Shown in pieces: positions 45,301-53,206 of a stretch of 64,000 bases of DNA. Each line of letters starts with the position of its first letter. The first letter of the stretch is position 1. The position numbers were made by a program, and so were the translations under genes. The DNA is from Thermogemmatispora carboxidivorans (lineage in GTDB: Bacteria; Chloroflexota; Ktedonobacteria; Ktedonobacterales; Ktedonobacteraceae): contig NZ_JNIM01000001.1 in NCBI RefSeq assembly GCF_000702505.1, forward strand, positions 3,782,001-3,846,000. The letters run 5' to 3'. The notes under the pieces are model-generated. The model saw only the letters and a program-made list of their open reading frames with translations, did no database searches and was not told the DNA's origin.

Positions 45301-45322
45301 AACTAGCCCAAATGGGCTAGTT
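45301..45322. promoter_or_regulatory. Perfect 22-bp dyad in the liv leader
   Basis: AACTAGCCCA-AA-TGGGCTAGTT, with 10-bp arms. It lies 125 bases before livF and about 100 bases downstream of the predicted liv transcription start, so it can act as an operator or an mRNA hairpin. The divergent PucR-type regulator is the obvious candidate ligand. Confidence 0.55.
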
Positions 45323-45417
45323 CCTCACCCGCTCTCTCCATCTGCCTGCGCCGCCGCAGGCTCGTCTCCTTGCCGCTGGCACCGACCCTGGCGGCCACTG
45401 GCGTTTCATGCAAGCCT

Positions 45418-45447
45418 ATTGTAAACAGGCAGCGCGATGGTATACAA
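45418..45447 (-). promoter_or_regulatory. Promoter of the liv operon
   Basis: On the minus strand TTGTAT (complement of 45442-45447), 18-base spacer, TACAAT (complement of 45418-45423). Upstream is GCCAATTTGT-N8-ACATTGT (45444-45468), the element shared with two other promoters. Confidence 0.6.
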
Positions 45448-45448
45448 T
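45419..45448 (+). promoter_or_regulatory. Promoter of the PucR-type regulator
   Basis: TTGTAA (45419-45424), 18-base spacer, TACAAT (45443-45448), 62 bases before the ATG. The arms ATTGTAAAC and GTATACAAT are near-perfect inverted repeats, so the same DNA reads as a promoter in both directions. Confidence 0.5.
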
Positions 45449-45468
45449 GTCTCTGTCTACAAATTGGC
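45444..45468 (-). promoter_or_regulatory. Shared regulon element, copy 1 (liv)
   Basis: GCCAATTTGT-N8-ACATTGT on the minus strand directly overlapping the -35 of the liv promoter. Copies 2 and 3 are at 47775 and 49812. Confidence 0.55.
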
Positions 45469-45510
45469 GGATGGCTATTTGTTGGCTTCCACAATGGCGA
45501 GGGCGCCACT

Positions 45511-47652
45511 ATGCTAGAGCATTGTCCAGATCCCTGGACCCCTGTGACGCACGCCCTGAAGAGCGCGGCCCTCTATCCGGGGCAGCGCGAGGACGCGATT
45601 GCGCGCGCTCTCCAGGAGCTGCTGACGCGCGTGCCTGCCGTGGCCACGGCCTTGATCTGGCCTTGCCCGCAGCGCAAGGGGCCGTGGAAGGTCTACTATG
45701 CCGGCATCCGGCGTAACGCTATGCACCGCTGGCTCTCGGCACGCCTTGACCCTTCTCCTGAGATGGTGGTCAGCATCCTCGAACGCGATCTGCGCACCGG
45801 CCTCAGCGAGATGCCCCCGGCCCTCCTCTTGAAGCTCGCTTCCCCCGAGAGCGCTCGGCGCGCCTTCTGGATTCTCTGGCCCACTCCTGGCGAGGGCGGC
45901 GCCTTCTCCCTCCCGCCAAACGAGGGGCTGCTGCGCGTCCGCCAGACCCTGGAGGCTCTGCTGGAGGTAGAGGAGAAGGAGGAACAGTATTTTTCACCCA
46001 GCTCGCCCGTGCATGATCGCTCTCTGATCGAGGCTCTGACTCACGGCGATGCCCAGGCCCTGGCCGCTATTTTGAGCCTGGCCCGCATCGTGACTCGCGC
46101 CGATTTCACCTTCTGGGGCCGCGCCTATAGCGATGTGGTGGAGATCGCCGGCCATCTGGGCGCCCGCCAGAGCAATTTCGGCTTCGCCCTCGGCCTGGGA
46201 CGCGGGATCGGCGGGCGCGTCGCCGCCTATGGCACCCCTATGGGACGCGGCGACTACCGCAATTCCCCTTATCGCGATCCCAGCGTCTGCGACATTGTCG
46301 ACCGCGAACAGGTGCGCTCAGGCATGGCCCTGCCGGTGCGCTCGCAGACGGCCCCCGACGGCAGCGCTCATGTGGCCGCTGTCCTCTATACCACCAGGCG
46401 CACGGTTGCCCCCTTCTCGCTGGCGGAATTTCTCCTTGGCCAGCGCCTCACCCGTCTGCTGGAGCCACTGCCGCCCGCCGAGCGCCCCACCGTGATCCAC
46501 TGGCCCGGTCTGGCGCGCACCCCCGATGCCAAGACAGCCTGGTATGAGCTGCTGCTGCACGCCAATCGGGTGGAGGCCGTCGAGAACTGGGCCGGCCAAC
46601 TGATCAAAGGCCCGGTGATCGTGACCGATGGCAGCGGAAAGCCCTATGTCCTGGCGCGCAGCGAGGAGCTGGAGCAGTTGCGCGCCGAGCGCGCTCGCCA
46701 GCCCGAGAAGGTGCAGGTGGTTCCGCTGGCGCTCGCCGGCCTCGAACGCGCTGGCTCGGTCTATCTCTCTCCCGCTGTGCCGTTGCCACCTCCCCACTGG
46801 CCGGACTTCCTCTACGATCTGGTGGTGGCCTGCAACCTGGTGATTACACGCCTGGAACAGGTACAGGACCAGCTCGATCGCCGCCGTGAGCAGTGGCTCC
46901 GCTCACTTCTCAAAGGGCATTCCCTGCAATACGTGGAGCAAGATGGCTATCGGCTCGGCCTACCGGTGGAGCGCGGTCAGTTCTGGGTGCTGGCCTGGCC
47001 GCAGGAGAGCCTGCAGGCCATGAAGTCGGCTCGCAAGCGCATGATCGCCGAGAGCGTGGTGCTGGAGTGCCTGAAAAGTCCCTTGATCTTTGTTGACGAC
47101 GACACTGCCATCGTCTTGCTCGAAGGCCAGGCACCTCAGCCACCCTCAAAGGTGCGCGACGCCCTGCTACAACACTGCGGCGTGCAGCCGCTGTGGATCG
47201 TCTACGGCGGACGCTATCACTCTCTTGAAGACCTGAAGATGGGCCTGACCCACACCATCGCTCTGGCCCATAAGGCCCGCCGCGAGGGCTACGGCGAGTA
47301 TTTGCTCGATGTCTATACCTTCGGCCTCGATAGCCTGCTGGAGAACCCGCGCCTGATGAAGGATCTGGAGGCCTTCGCCGCTAAGCTGCTCAAGCCCTTG
47401 CTCGACTACGACCGCGCCACCGGCTCCCACCTGACCGAGACCTTCGTGCTGGCTCAGACACTCGGCTCAGCCCAGGCCGTGGCCGAACGCCTGGGAGTCC
47501 ACGTCAACACGATCCGCTATCGCCTGCACCGCGCCCAGGATCTGCTGGGCAGCGATGAGCACACCCCCAAGGAACAAACGGCGATGGCCCTGGCAGCTTT
47601 CATCTGGCAACGCAGCCACGCAGGAGAGGGCACCAGCGCCGCGAGCCTCTAG
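45511..47652 (+). CDS. PucR-type transcriptional regulator with GAF-like sensor, 713 aa
   Basis: The C-terminus (about 640-700) carries the PucR/CdaR helix-turn-helix: HLTETFVLAQTLGSAQAVAERLGVHVNTIRYRLHRAQDLLG. The preceding GGDEF-like region and an internal GAF-type domain (about 150-300; SLARIVTRADFTFWGRAYSDVVEIAGHLGARQSNFGFALGLGRGIGGRVAAYGTPMGRGDYRNSP) match this family's usual layout. PucR proteins respond to small metabolites and often control neighbouring catabolic or transport genes. It diverges from the liv operon, so it is the likely local regulator. The ATG at 45511 (weak GAGGG site) is preferred over the 47-codon open extension. Confidence 0.85.
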   Translation: MLEHCPDPWTPVTHALKSAALYPGQREDAIARALQELLTRVPAVATALIWPCPQRKGPWKVYYAGIRRNAMHRWLSARLDPSPEMVVSILERDLRTGLSEMPPALLLKLASPESARRAFWILWPTPGEGGAFSLPPNEGLLRVRQTLEALLEVEEKEEQYFSPSSPVHDRSLIEALTHGDAQALAAILSLARIVTRADFTFWGRAYSDVVEIAGHLGARQSNFGFALGLGRGIGGRVAAYGTPMGRGDYRNSPYRDPSVCDIVDREQVRSGMALPVRSQTAPDGSAHVAAVLYTTRRTVAPFSLAEFLLGQRLTRLLEPLPPAERPTVIHWPGLARTPDAKTAWYELLLHANRVEAVENWAGQLIKGPVIVTDGSGKPYVLARSEELEQLRAERARQPEKVQVVPLALAGLERAGSVYLSPAVPLPPPHWPDFLYDLVVACNLVITRLEQVQDQLDRRREQWLRSLLKGHSLQYVEQDGYRLGLPVERGQFWVLAWPQESLQAMKSARKRMIAESVVLECLKSPLIFVDDDTAIVLLEGQAPQPPSKVRDALLQHCGVQPLWIVYGGRYHSLEDLKMGLTHTIALAHKARREGYGEYLLDVYTFGLDSLLENPRLMKDLEAFAAKLLKPLLDYDRATGSHLTETFVLAQTLGSAQAVAERLGVHVNTIRYRLHRAQDLLGSDEHTPKEQTAMALAAFIWQRSHAGEGTSAASL

Positions 47653-48043
47653 CTCTCAGGTGCCCCCCTGCCTGCTGCGGCACGCTCCGCATCAGCTCCT
47701 CCCCCTCACCCACAGGCACAAGCCTTCCCCGGCGGGCCTGGCCTCCTGTTCCCTGCCACAAAGAAGCGGCCTTGAATTTGTCAGTCAAAACATTGCCTTC
47801 CCCTGTTGCTCTCCTCATACAATAGCTCTGTACCCGGACCAGGCGTCCTGATCAGCTCTGCCTGCCAGTGCTGGATCACTCACCGAACGGTTGTCCCTCT
47901 GTCACCTGGAGGCAGCCCGCTCTATTCTTTACAGGCAAGGCCAGCGCTGCCCGTCTTCAGCACGAGTACGGGAGCGTGTCGGTCTGGCCCTGCCAGCAGG
48001 CAGGGAGAGAAGAAGCAGCCAGCAACCAACGAGGAGGAGAACT
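47653..48043. other. Intergenic region before the acyl-CoA dehydrogenase
   Basis: 391 bases with the shared regulon promoter at 47775-47823 and a leader of about 215 bases to the TTG start. No gene supported. Confidence 0.55.
47775..47823 (+). promoter_or_regulatory. Shared regulon element and promoter, copy 2
   Basis: AATTTGT-N8-ACATTG (47775-47795), then TTGCCT (47793-47798), 19-base spacer and TACAAT (47818-47823), with GCTCTG just after. Same arrangement as copy 3; the spacer is two bases longer. Confidence 0.55.
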
Positions 48044-49210
48044 TTGGATTTCCGCCTGACAGAAGAACAGAAGATGATCCAGGAGACGGTGCGCGCCTTC
48101 GTCAAGAGGGAGCTGATGCCACTGGAAGGCGAGGTCTTGCGCAACGAACGAGAGGGACGCCCCGGCTTAGACCGCGCCAGGCTCCGCGAGCTTCAGCTGA
48201 AGGCCCGAGAACTAGGCTTCTGGGGCATCAACACGCCCGAGGAGTATGGCGGGGCCAACCTTGGCCCAATCATGACGGCAGTCATCACCATCGAACTCTA
48301 TCGCACCTTTGTGCCCTTCACCTTCGGCGGCTCCGCCGATAATATTCTCTATAGCTGCAACGAGGAGCAGAAGAAGCGTTACCTGATCCCCACCATTAAC
48401 GGCGAACGGCGCTCCTGCTTCGCCCTGACCGAGCCGGAAGCCGGCTCTGACGTCTCCAACCTCAAGATGCGAGCCGTCAAGGACGGCCATGACTGGGTCC
48501 TCAACGGCGAAAAGATCTTCATTACCAACGGCAACGAGGCCGACTTTGTCATGGTCTTCGCCCTCACTGACCCCGAGAAAGGAGTATACGAGGGCCTGAC
48601 TTGCTTCCTGGTAGACCGGGAAATGGGCTGGCGCTCCAGCTATATTCCGACAATGGGTTCTTGGGGACCAGCAGCCCTCTATTTCGAGAACGTGCGCGTT
48701 CCCGAGGAGAATATTCTGGGCGAGTTGAACAAAGGCTATCAGCTCGCCATGAAGTGGATCGGTGCCGGTCGCTGGCACATCGCCGCCCGCGCCGTTGGGG
48801 CCGCCGAGCGCCTGCTAGAGATGGCCATCGAGTACGCCCGCACGCGCGTGACCTTTGGCAAGCCCATTGCCGACCGCCAGGCCATCCAGTGGATGATCGC
48901 CGACTCCTACGTGGAGATCGAAGCCGCCCGCTGGCTGACCCTCTTCGCCGCCTGGCAGGCAGAGCAGCAGATGGATAATCGCCAGGCCGCCTCGGTGGCC
49001 AAGCTCTACGGGGCCAATATGGCCAATCGTGTCGTGGACCGCGTCCTGCAGATTCATGGAGGCATGGGCTACACCAAGGAGCTACCGATTGAACGCTGGT
49101 ACCGCGAGATGCGAGTCTGGCGCATCTTCGAGGGTACCGACGAGATCCAGCGCTTTATCATCGCCCGCAATCTGCTCCGCGGCCATGTCAAGGTTGGCGA
49201 GACGTTCTAA
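48044..49210 (+). CDS. Acyl-CoA dehydrogenase
   Basis: FAD enzyme that oxidises acyl-CoA to enoyl-CoA. 388 aa, standard length. N-terminal RLTEEQKMIQETVRAFVKRELMPLE; central beta domain CFALTEPEAGSDVSNLKMRAVKDGHDWVLNGEKIFITNGNEADFVMVF; C-terminal helical domain ending in RVLQIHGGMGYTKELPIERWYREMRVWRIFEGTDEIQRFIIARNLL, with the catalytic Glu363 in FEGT. The TTG start at 48044 is chosen because AGGAGGAG lies seven bases upstream; the 51-codon ATG extension is rich in Arg and lacks a site. Chain-length specificity cannot be read. Confidence 0.93.
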   Translation: MDFRLTEEQKMIQETVRAFVKRELMPLEGEVLRNEREGRPGLDRARLRELQLKARELGFWGINTPEEYGGANLGPIMTAVITIELYRTFVPFTFGGSADNILYSCNEEQKKRYLIPTINGERRSCFALTEPEAGSDVSNLKMRAVKDGHDWVLNGEKIFITNGNEADFVMVFALTDPEKGVYEGLTCFLVDREMGWRSSYIPTMGSWGPAALYFENVRVPEENILGELNKGYQLAMKWIGAGRWHIAARAVGAAERLLEMAIEYARTRVTFGKPIADRQAIQWMIADSYVEIEAARWLTLFAAWQAEQQMDNRQAASVAKLYGANMANRVVDRVLQIHGGMGYTKELPIERWYREMRVWRIFEGTDEIQRFIIARNLLRGHVKVGETF

Positions 49211-49420
49211 GAAGCTCCCTCAGCCACAGCTGGGCCATCATCCTCTGCTCCCAGCAGAATGAGAAGGAGAAAAGAAGAAAGGAAGAAAGAAAGGAAGGAA
49301 GGAAGGGCTTTCGCAGGCAGGTAGACCGGCAAGGCAAGGATCGCCAGTTCTCGCCTAGGGATGGGTTGGAGAGAGGTCGTCAGTTGCCACAAACTGCAGG
49401 AAGGGAAGGAGCTGGCTCTT
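49211..49420. repeat. Purine-rich simple tract
   Basis: 49258-49308 is nearly pure A/G on the plus strand (AGGAAAG-type repeats of GGAA and GAAA). Nothing else seen. It separates the dehydrogenase gene from the small gene. Confidence 0.6.
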
Positions 49421-49669
49421 ATGGCTGCATCCGAAGAGCAACCCAGTCGAGACGGGTCCGAGGTAGCTCGCCTGCTAGCCCAGATCCAGGCCGAATACGA
49501 GGCGGCAGAGCGCGGCCTGCAGGGCCTGGCTGCAGGAGTAAGCCGCCATTGCTTTATCACGCGACGCATGGAGCGCATGGGAGAGATCCATGCCCAGTTG
49601 CGGGCCCTGGTCGGCGAGCAGGCGATGACGCTGATCGCTCGCCAGCTTGATGGCCCTCAGCAGAGATAA
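49421..49669 (+). CDS. Small helical protein, 82 aa
   Basis: Unknown. A Ser/Glu/Gln-rich start and two helices (VARLLAQIQAEYEAAERGLQGLAAGVSRHCF and RRMERMGEIHAQLRALVGEQAMTLIARQL). One Cys and one His in SRHCF. AAGGAG nine bases before the ATG. It lies between the dehydrogenase and the MFS gene in the same direction, and the MFS gene has its own promoter. Confidence 0.6.
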   Translation: MAASEEQPSRDGSEVARLLAQIQAEYEAAERGLQGLAAGVSRHCFITRRMERMGEIHAQLRALVGEQAMTLIARQLDGPQQR

Positions 49670-50048
49670 GCTCAATTCCCTCTCCACCCACATGCTCAGC
49701 CCGCACGAGCCAGCAGTTGGCCCCGCCAACTTGCAGCTCCCCTGTCGGGAGCGTAAGACGACGGGGCCAGCTGGCCCGCCTCCTTATTGTTGCTGAGTAC
49801 AATTTCTTCCCGCCAATTTGTCCTGCTAAACATTGTCTGCCTGCCACTTTTTCTCTACAATGGCTCTGCATACGTCATCTTCTCGCTATGTTGTCCCAGT
49901 GGATAACATGAGCACAGAGATGAGTACTCTTCTTCCTTTTTTCGTACAAGGGAGGCTGCCAGGCGATCAGAGAAGAGAAAAGAAGGGATTTTCTCTTTCT
50001 AATGGAATATAGCTGATTTCCCAGACGTAGAAGTAATAGGAGTGCAGC
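49670..50048. other. Intergenic region before the MFS gene
   Basis: 379 bases containing the third shared regulon promoter (49812-49861) and a leader of about 180 bases. A run of T/C around 49936-49945 and GTAC-containing repeats lie in the leader. No gene supported. Confidence 0.5.
49812..49861 (+). promoter_or_regulatory. Shared regulon element and promoter, copy 3
   Basis: GCCAATTTGT-N8-ACATTGT (49812-49836), TTGTCT (49833-49838), 17-base spacer, TACAAT (49856-49861), then GGCTCTGCATAC. The match to the liv copy is 17 of 17 fixed bases. Confidence 0.65.
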
Positions 50049-51512
50049 ATGTCAGCTCATACGAGCAGGGTTGTCTTTCCTGGCCAGAAGAAATCGCGCA
50101 TCGCAGCGGCGATCATTGCCCGGCAGGACCGCATTCCGGTCTGGGCTTTACCTCGAACGGTGCTGTTGGTGATTGGTCTGGGGCTGCTCTTCACGTTCTA
50201 CGACATTGGTGACATCAACGTCTCCTTTATTCAGACTTGCACACAAATTGTGGTTGGCTGCCTTCCGCTGACGGCCAGCCAGTACCTGGGCTTTCCCGTT
50301 CTGATGAACCTCCTGGGCTATGTGCTGGGGGCCCTGGTCTTTAGTCCTCTGGCGGATCGCTATGGGCGCCGCGATATGATGGTGGTGACGATGGCGATCA
50401 CCGGCCTCGGCTCGCTCTACACGGCCTTTGTGGCAGACTACACGCACTTTGTGCTGGCGCGAACCCTGACCGGCGTCGGAATCGGGGCCGACCTGGCGCT
50501 GGTGAATACCTATATCAATGAGCTGGCGCCACGGGGAGAGCGCGCGCGCTACACTGCCCTCATCTTTATTATGTCCTCGATCGGGGGATCGCTTGGCGTC
50601 TGGCTTGGTTTCTATCTAACGACGCCCCCGGAGCCTTTCCCCTATGGGCTGCCTATTGCCCTGGCCGGCCCACAGTTTACCTTCGGTTGGCGTGTCGTCT
50701 ACGCCATCGGCGCTTCTCTGGCCTTTATCGGCCTGCTCCTACGCTTCCAGCTCCCCGAATCGCCGCGCTGGCTCATTACGAAGGGTCGCATCTACGAGGC
50801 CGAGCGCGTGGTCGAGCGCATGGAAGATCATGCACGCCAGCGCCTGGCGGGCGAGCTGCCCCCGCCAGAGCCGGAATTGCAGGCACCGATCTACGACCGG
50901 CGCACTGGCTACAAGGAAATCTTCAGTAACACGCTCTATTTCAAGCGCACCATTCTGCTCCTGGTTATTTGGCTGCTGGCCTACATTACGGTCTATTCGA
51001 ATATCTCGGGAATGACCACCTTGTTGGTGGCCCTGCACTATCCAGTTGCCGAGGCCGGCCTGATCACTTCATGCGGCATCATCGGCAGTACGATTTGTGC
51101 TCTTTCGGCCTACCTGCTTGGCGAATATGTGGAGCGCAAGATCTGGCTGCTGGTCGCTGCTTTGCTGACCATGCTCGGAGAGGTCACCGTCGCTCTCAGT
51201 GGCAATAGCTTTGGGCTGGCGGCGCTCGGCACCATCGTGCTGGGCATGGGCTGCTATATCTGGCTGCCGATGGTCTATTCCTGGTCGACCGAGAATTACC
51301 CAACGCGGGCCCGCGCCAGCGGCTTCGCCCTGGTCGACGGCATCGGCCATGTGGGTGGCGGGATTGGCGTCAGCTACGTCACTTCGCTGGTGACCCGCCT
51401 GGGGCCAGGTGGCACCTTTGTGCTGATCGGGAGCTTTCTCTTGCTGGCAGCCCTGCTGGCCCAATTTGGTCCGTCCACCCGGCAGAAACGCCTGGATGAG
51501 GTGTCTCCCTAG
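50049..51512 (+). CDS. MFS transporter, sugar-porter type
   Basis: 487 aa, twelve hydrophobic segments expected. Family motifs: LADRYGRRDMM between helices 2 and 3, ARTLTGVGIGADLALVNTYINELAPRGERARYTAL (motif near helix 4-5), and PESPRWLITKGRIYEAERVVERM in the central loop (the PESPRWL signature of sugar porters and relatives). The substrate could equally be an organic or aromatic acid, as in the related acid:proton symporters. AGGAG site. Preceded by the shared regulon promoter, so it is probably co-regulated with liv and the acyl-CoA dehydrogenase. Confidence 0.9.
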   Translation: MSAHTSRVVFPGQKKSRIAAAIIARQDRIPVWALPRTVLLVIGLGLLFTFYDIGDINVSFIQTCTQIVVGCLPLTASQYLGFPVLMNLLGYVLGALVFSPLADRYGRRDMMVVTMAITGLGSLYTAFVADYTHFVLARTLTGVGIGADLALVNTYINELAPRGERARYTALIFIMSSIGGSLGVWLGFYLTTPPEPFPYGLPIALAGPQFTFGWRVVYAIGASLAFIGLLLRFQLPESPRWLITKGRIYEAERVVERMEDHARQRLAGELPPPEPELQAPIYDRRTGYKEIFSNTLYFKRTILLLVIWLLAYITVYSNISGMTTLLVALHYPVAEAGLITSCGIIGSTICALSAYLLGEYVERKIWLLVAALLTMLGEVTVALSGNSFGLAALGTIVLGMGCYIWLPMVYSWSTENYPTRARASGFALVDGIGHVGGGIGVSYVTSLVTRLGPGGTFVLIGSFLLLAALLAQFGPSTRQKRLDEVSP

Positions 51513-51862
51513 TCAATGCTCGGGCGGACGCGTTCGCAGAGCCAATCGATTGTCTGCTACCGCCGGCTTTCACCCTGCTTCGTCGGGTCTTACTCATCTT
51601 CTATCTGTCTGTCTATCGCCATCTGGTCCGATCGCTCAAGGACGAGCCGTTTTGCTCTCTACCTGACTGAGCATATCGACGCTGAGACGCGCTTGCGAGA
51701 CACTCTACTCATTGCGCAGCTCATCTTACTTGCTCGTTTGTTTGTCAGACACCACGCACCATCGTTTCTCACTCAGTGTACTGGGGTATATGAGACGAGA
51801 AGAGAAAAACGAAGTTGTTCGCTGTTCTTCTGGCTCGGAGGCCAGAAAAGGAGAGGTAGCGT
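51513..51862. other. Intergenic region before the pseudokinase
   Basis: 350 bases. Plus-strand frames overlapping it have low-quality composition and no sites. I see no clear promoter or RNA. Confidence 0.4.
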
Positions 51863-52984
51863 ATGCGGTGTCCACGTTGCGCGTACGAGGGAATGTTTTT
51901 TGATGGTCGTTGTCCGCGCTGTGGCTACCAGGCGGCAATGGCGCCGCCCAGCACGGGTGCGCTTCTGGGATTACCTCAGCCGCAGCAGTATTTGCTCATG
52001 CGGGGCGACAGCCTGGCCAAGGGTCGATACCGCATCCTGGGTCCTGTTCCGCTGCCCGAGACGCAACGTCGCCAGGGGCGGGCCTGGTCGGCTATCGATC
52101 AGGAGCAGGGGCGCCGCCAGGTTCTGATTCGCGAGGTGCTTATGCCGCCGGAGCTGCTCCAGCGCATCAGTGCCAATCAGGTGATCGCGGAGGTAATGGA
52201 GCGCCAGCAGCGTCTGGGCCAGCATCAGGGCTTCCCACAGGTTGTGGAGGGCTTCAGCGAGCGCGGCAGCTATTTCCTGGTTCTGACCCAACCGGAAGGG
52301 GAGAGCCTGGGCACGATTCTCAAGCGCCAGGGGGGCGCTCTGCCCGAGGTTCAGGTGGTGCACTATGGCTATCAACTTTGTGGTCTGCTGGCAATCCTGG
52401 CCGAGCAGCAGCCGCCGATCGTGCATGGCTCGATCAACCCGGAGACCGTCGTGATCAACACGGCCCAGCAGGCTGTCTGGCTCATCCACATTCCCCTCTT
52501 CCCACCAGATCCCCCTGTCGAGAAAGGAGATACGGTCGCGGCTGGCTACTACGCTCCCGAGGAGGTCCGTGGCGAGCTTGATCCTTCCGTCGATCTCTAC
52601 AGTCTGGCGGCCACCCTGCATCACGCTGTCACCGGCTACGATCCCAACGAGCGCCTGGTCTTCTTCCATCCGCCAGCGCGCCGTCTCAATCCCGCCGTCA
52701 GCTCGCAGATGGAGATGATTCTCGTGCGTCAGCTCAGTCTGTCGCGCGCCCAGCGCTATCCGCATCCCAGTGCCATGCAACAGGATCTAGAAGCCCTGCT
52801 GGAGCGTTACCTTGAGCGCCAGGACGACGAGCTGGCCGCCAGGGCCGCAGCCGATCCGTTGCGCCTGCCCTCGGAGCAGTTCCGTGAGCAGACGCGCAGC
52901 AATATGCTGCTCAACGCTGGCGTCTTTGCCGCCATTGGCGTGCTTTTACTCCTGGGCGTGCTGCTCGTTCTTCTGCGTCCTTAG
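51863..52984 (+). CDS. Zinc-ribbon pseudokinase with C-terminal membrane helix, 373 aa
   Basis: Zinc ribbon with Cys3, Cys6, Cys17 and Cys20 (RCPRCAYEGMFFDGRCPRCGYQ). A protein-kinase-like domain follows at about 55-315: RYRILGPVPL, then VLIREVL where Arg90 stands at the usual lysine site, HGSINPETVVI (188-198) in place of the HRDLKPxN catalytic loop, and no DFG (HIPLF instead). The APE-type YYAPEEV and VDLYSLAATLHHAVTG are kept, which shows the fold. A membrane helix occupies about 349-371. It should not phosphorylate; a scaffold or sensing role is inferred. Strong AAGGAG site. Confidence 0.85.
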   Translation: MRCPRCAYEGMFFDGRCPRCGYQAAMAPPSTGALLGLPQPQQYLLMRGDSLAKGRYRILGPVPLPETQRRQGRAWSAIDQEQGRRQVLIREVLMPPELLQRISANQVIAEVMERQQRLGQHQGFPQVVEGFSERGSYFLVLTQPEGESLGTILKRQGGALPEVQVVHYGYQLCGLLAILAEQQPPIVHGSINPETVVINTAQQAVWLIHIPLFPPDPPVEKGDTVAAGYYAPEEVRGELDPSVDLYSLAATLHHAVTGYDPNERLVFFHPPARRLNPAVSSQMEMILVRQLSLSRAQRYPHPSAMQQDLEALLERYLERQDDELAARAAADPLRLPSEQFREQTRSNMLLNAGVFAAIGVLLLLGVLLVLLRP

Positions 52985-53081
52985 TCCCTGGAGACAGCTC
53001 CGCCAGGGAGAGAGGGAGGGCCTCGCCGGGGACTCTGCCCTTTGGCGCTGGCTCCCTACCCGTCTCTGCCAGGGGGGAAGG

Positions 53082-53105
53082 AGGGAGGGAGGGAGGGAGG
53101 GAGAG
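53082..53105. repeat. GGGA simple repeat
   Basis: Short tandem GGGA/GAGG run between the pseudokinase and lpd genes, too short for more than a low-complexity annotation. Confidence 0.7.
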
Positions 53106-53152
53106 AGCGCAAAAAGGAAGGGAGCGGGCTGCTGGTCGTGCTCTCTGGAACG

Positions 53153-53161
53153 TGCTATACT
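53153..53161 (+). promoter_or_regulatory. Extended -10 promoter element before lpd
   Basis: TGCTATACT, 46 bases before the ATG; no good -35. Confidence 0.5.
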
Positions 53162-53206
53162 GACTGAGGTACCCACAACGCAAATGGGTTGCAGGAGAGA
53201 AGTTCC

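Larger units (their letters stand above)
45177..45510. other. Divergent control region between livF and the PucR-type gene
   Basis: 334 bases holding face-to-face overlapping promoters (45418-45448), the shared upstream element on the minus strand (45444-45468), and a perfect dyad at 45301-45322. No gene present. Confidence 0.6.

Noticed and set aside
49258-49308. Purine tract read as a possible regulatory element
   Set aside because: Simple AGGA/GAAA repetition; no evidence of function.
45411-50048. A conserved riboswitch in the long leaders of the three regulon transcripts
   Set aside because: The leaders share no sequence or obvious common fold after the -10 region; only the promoter element is shared.
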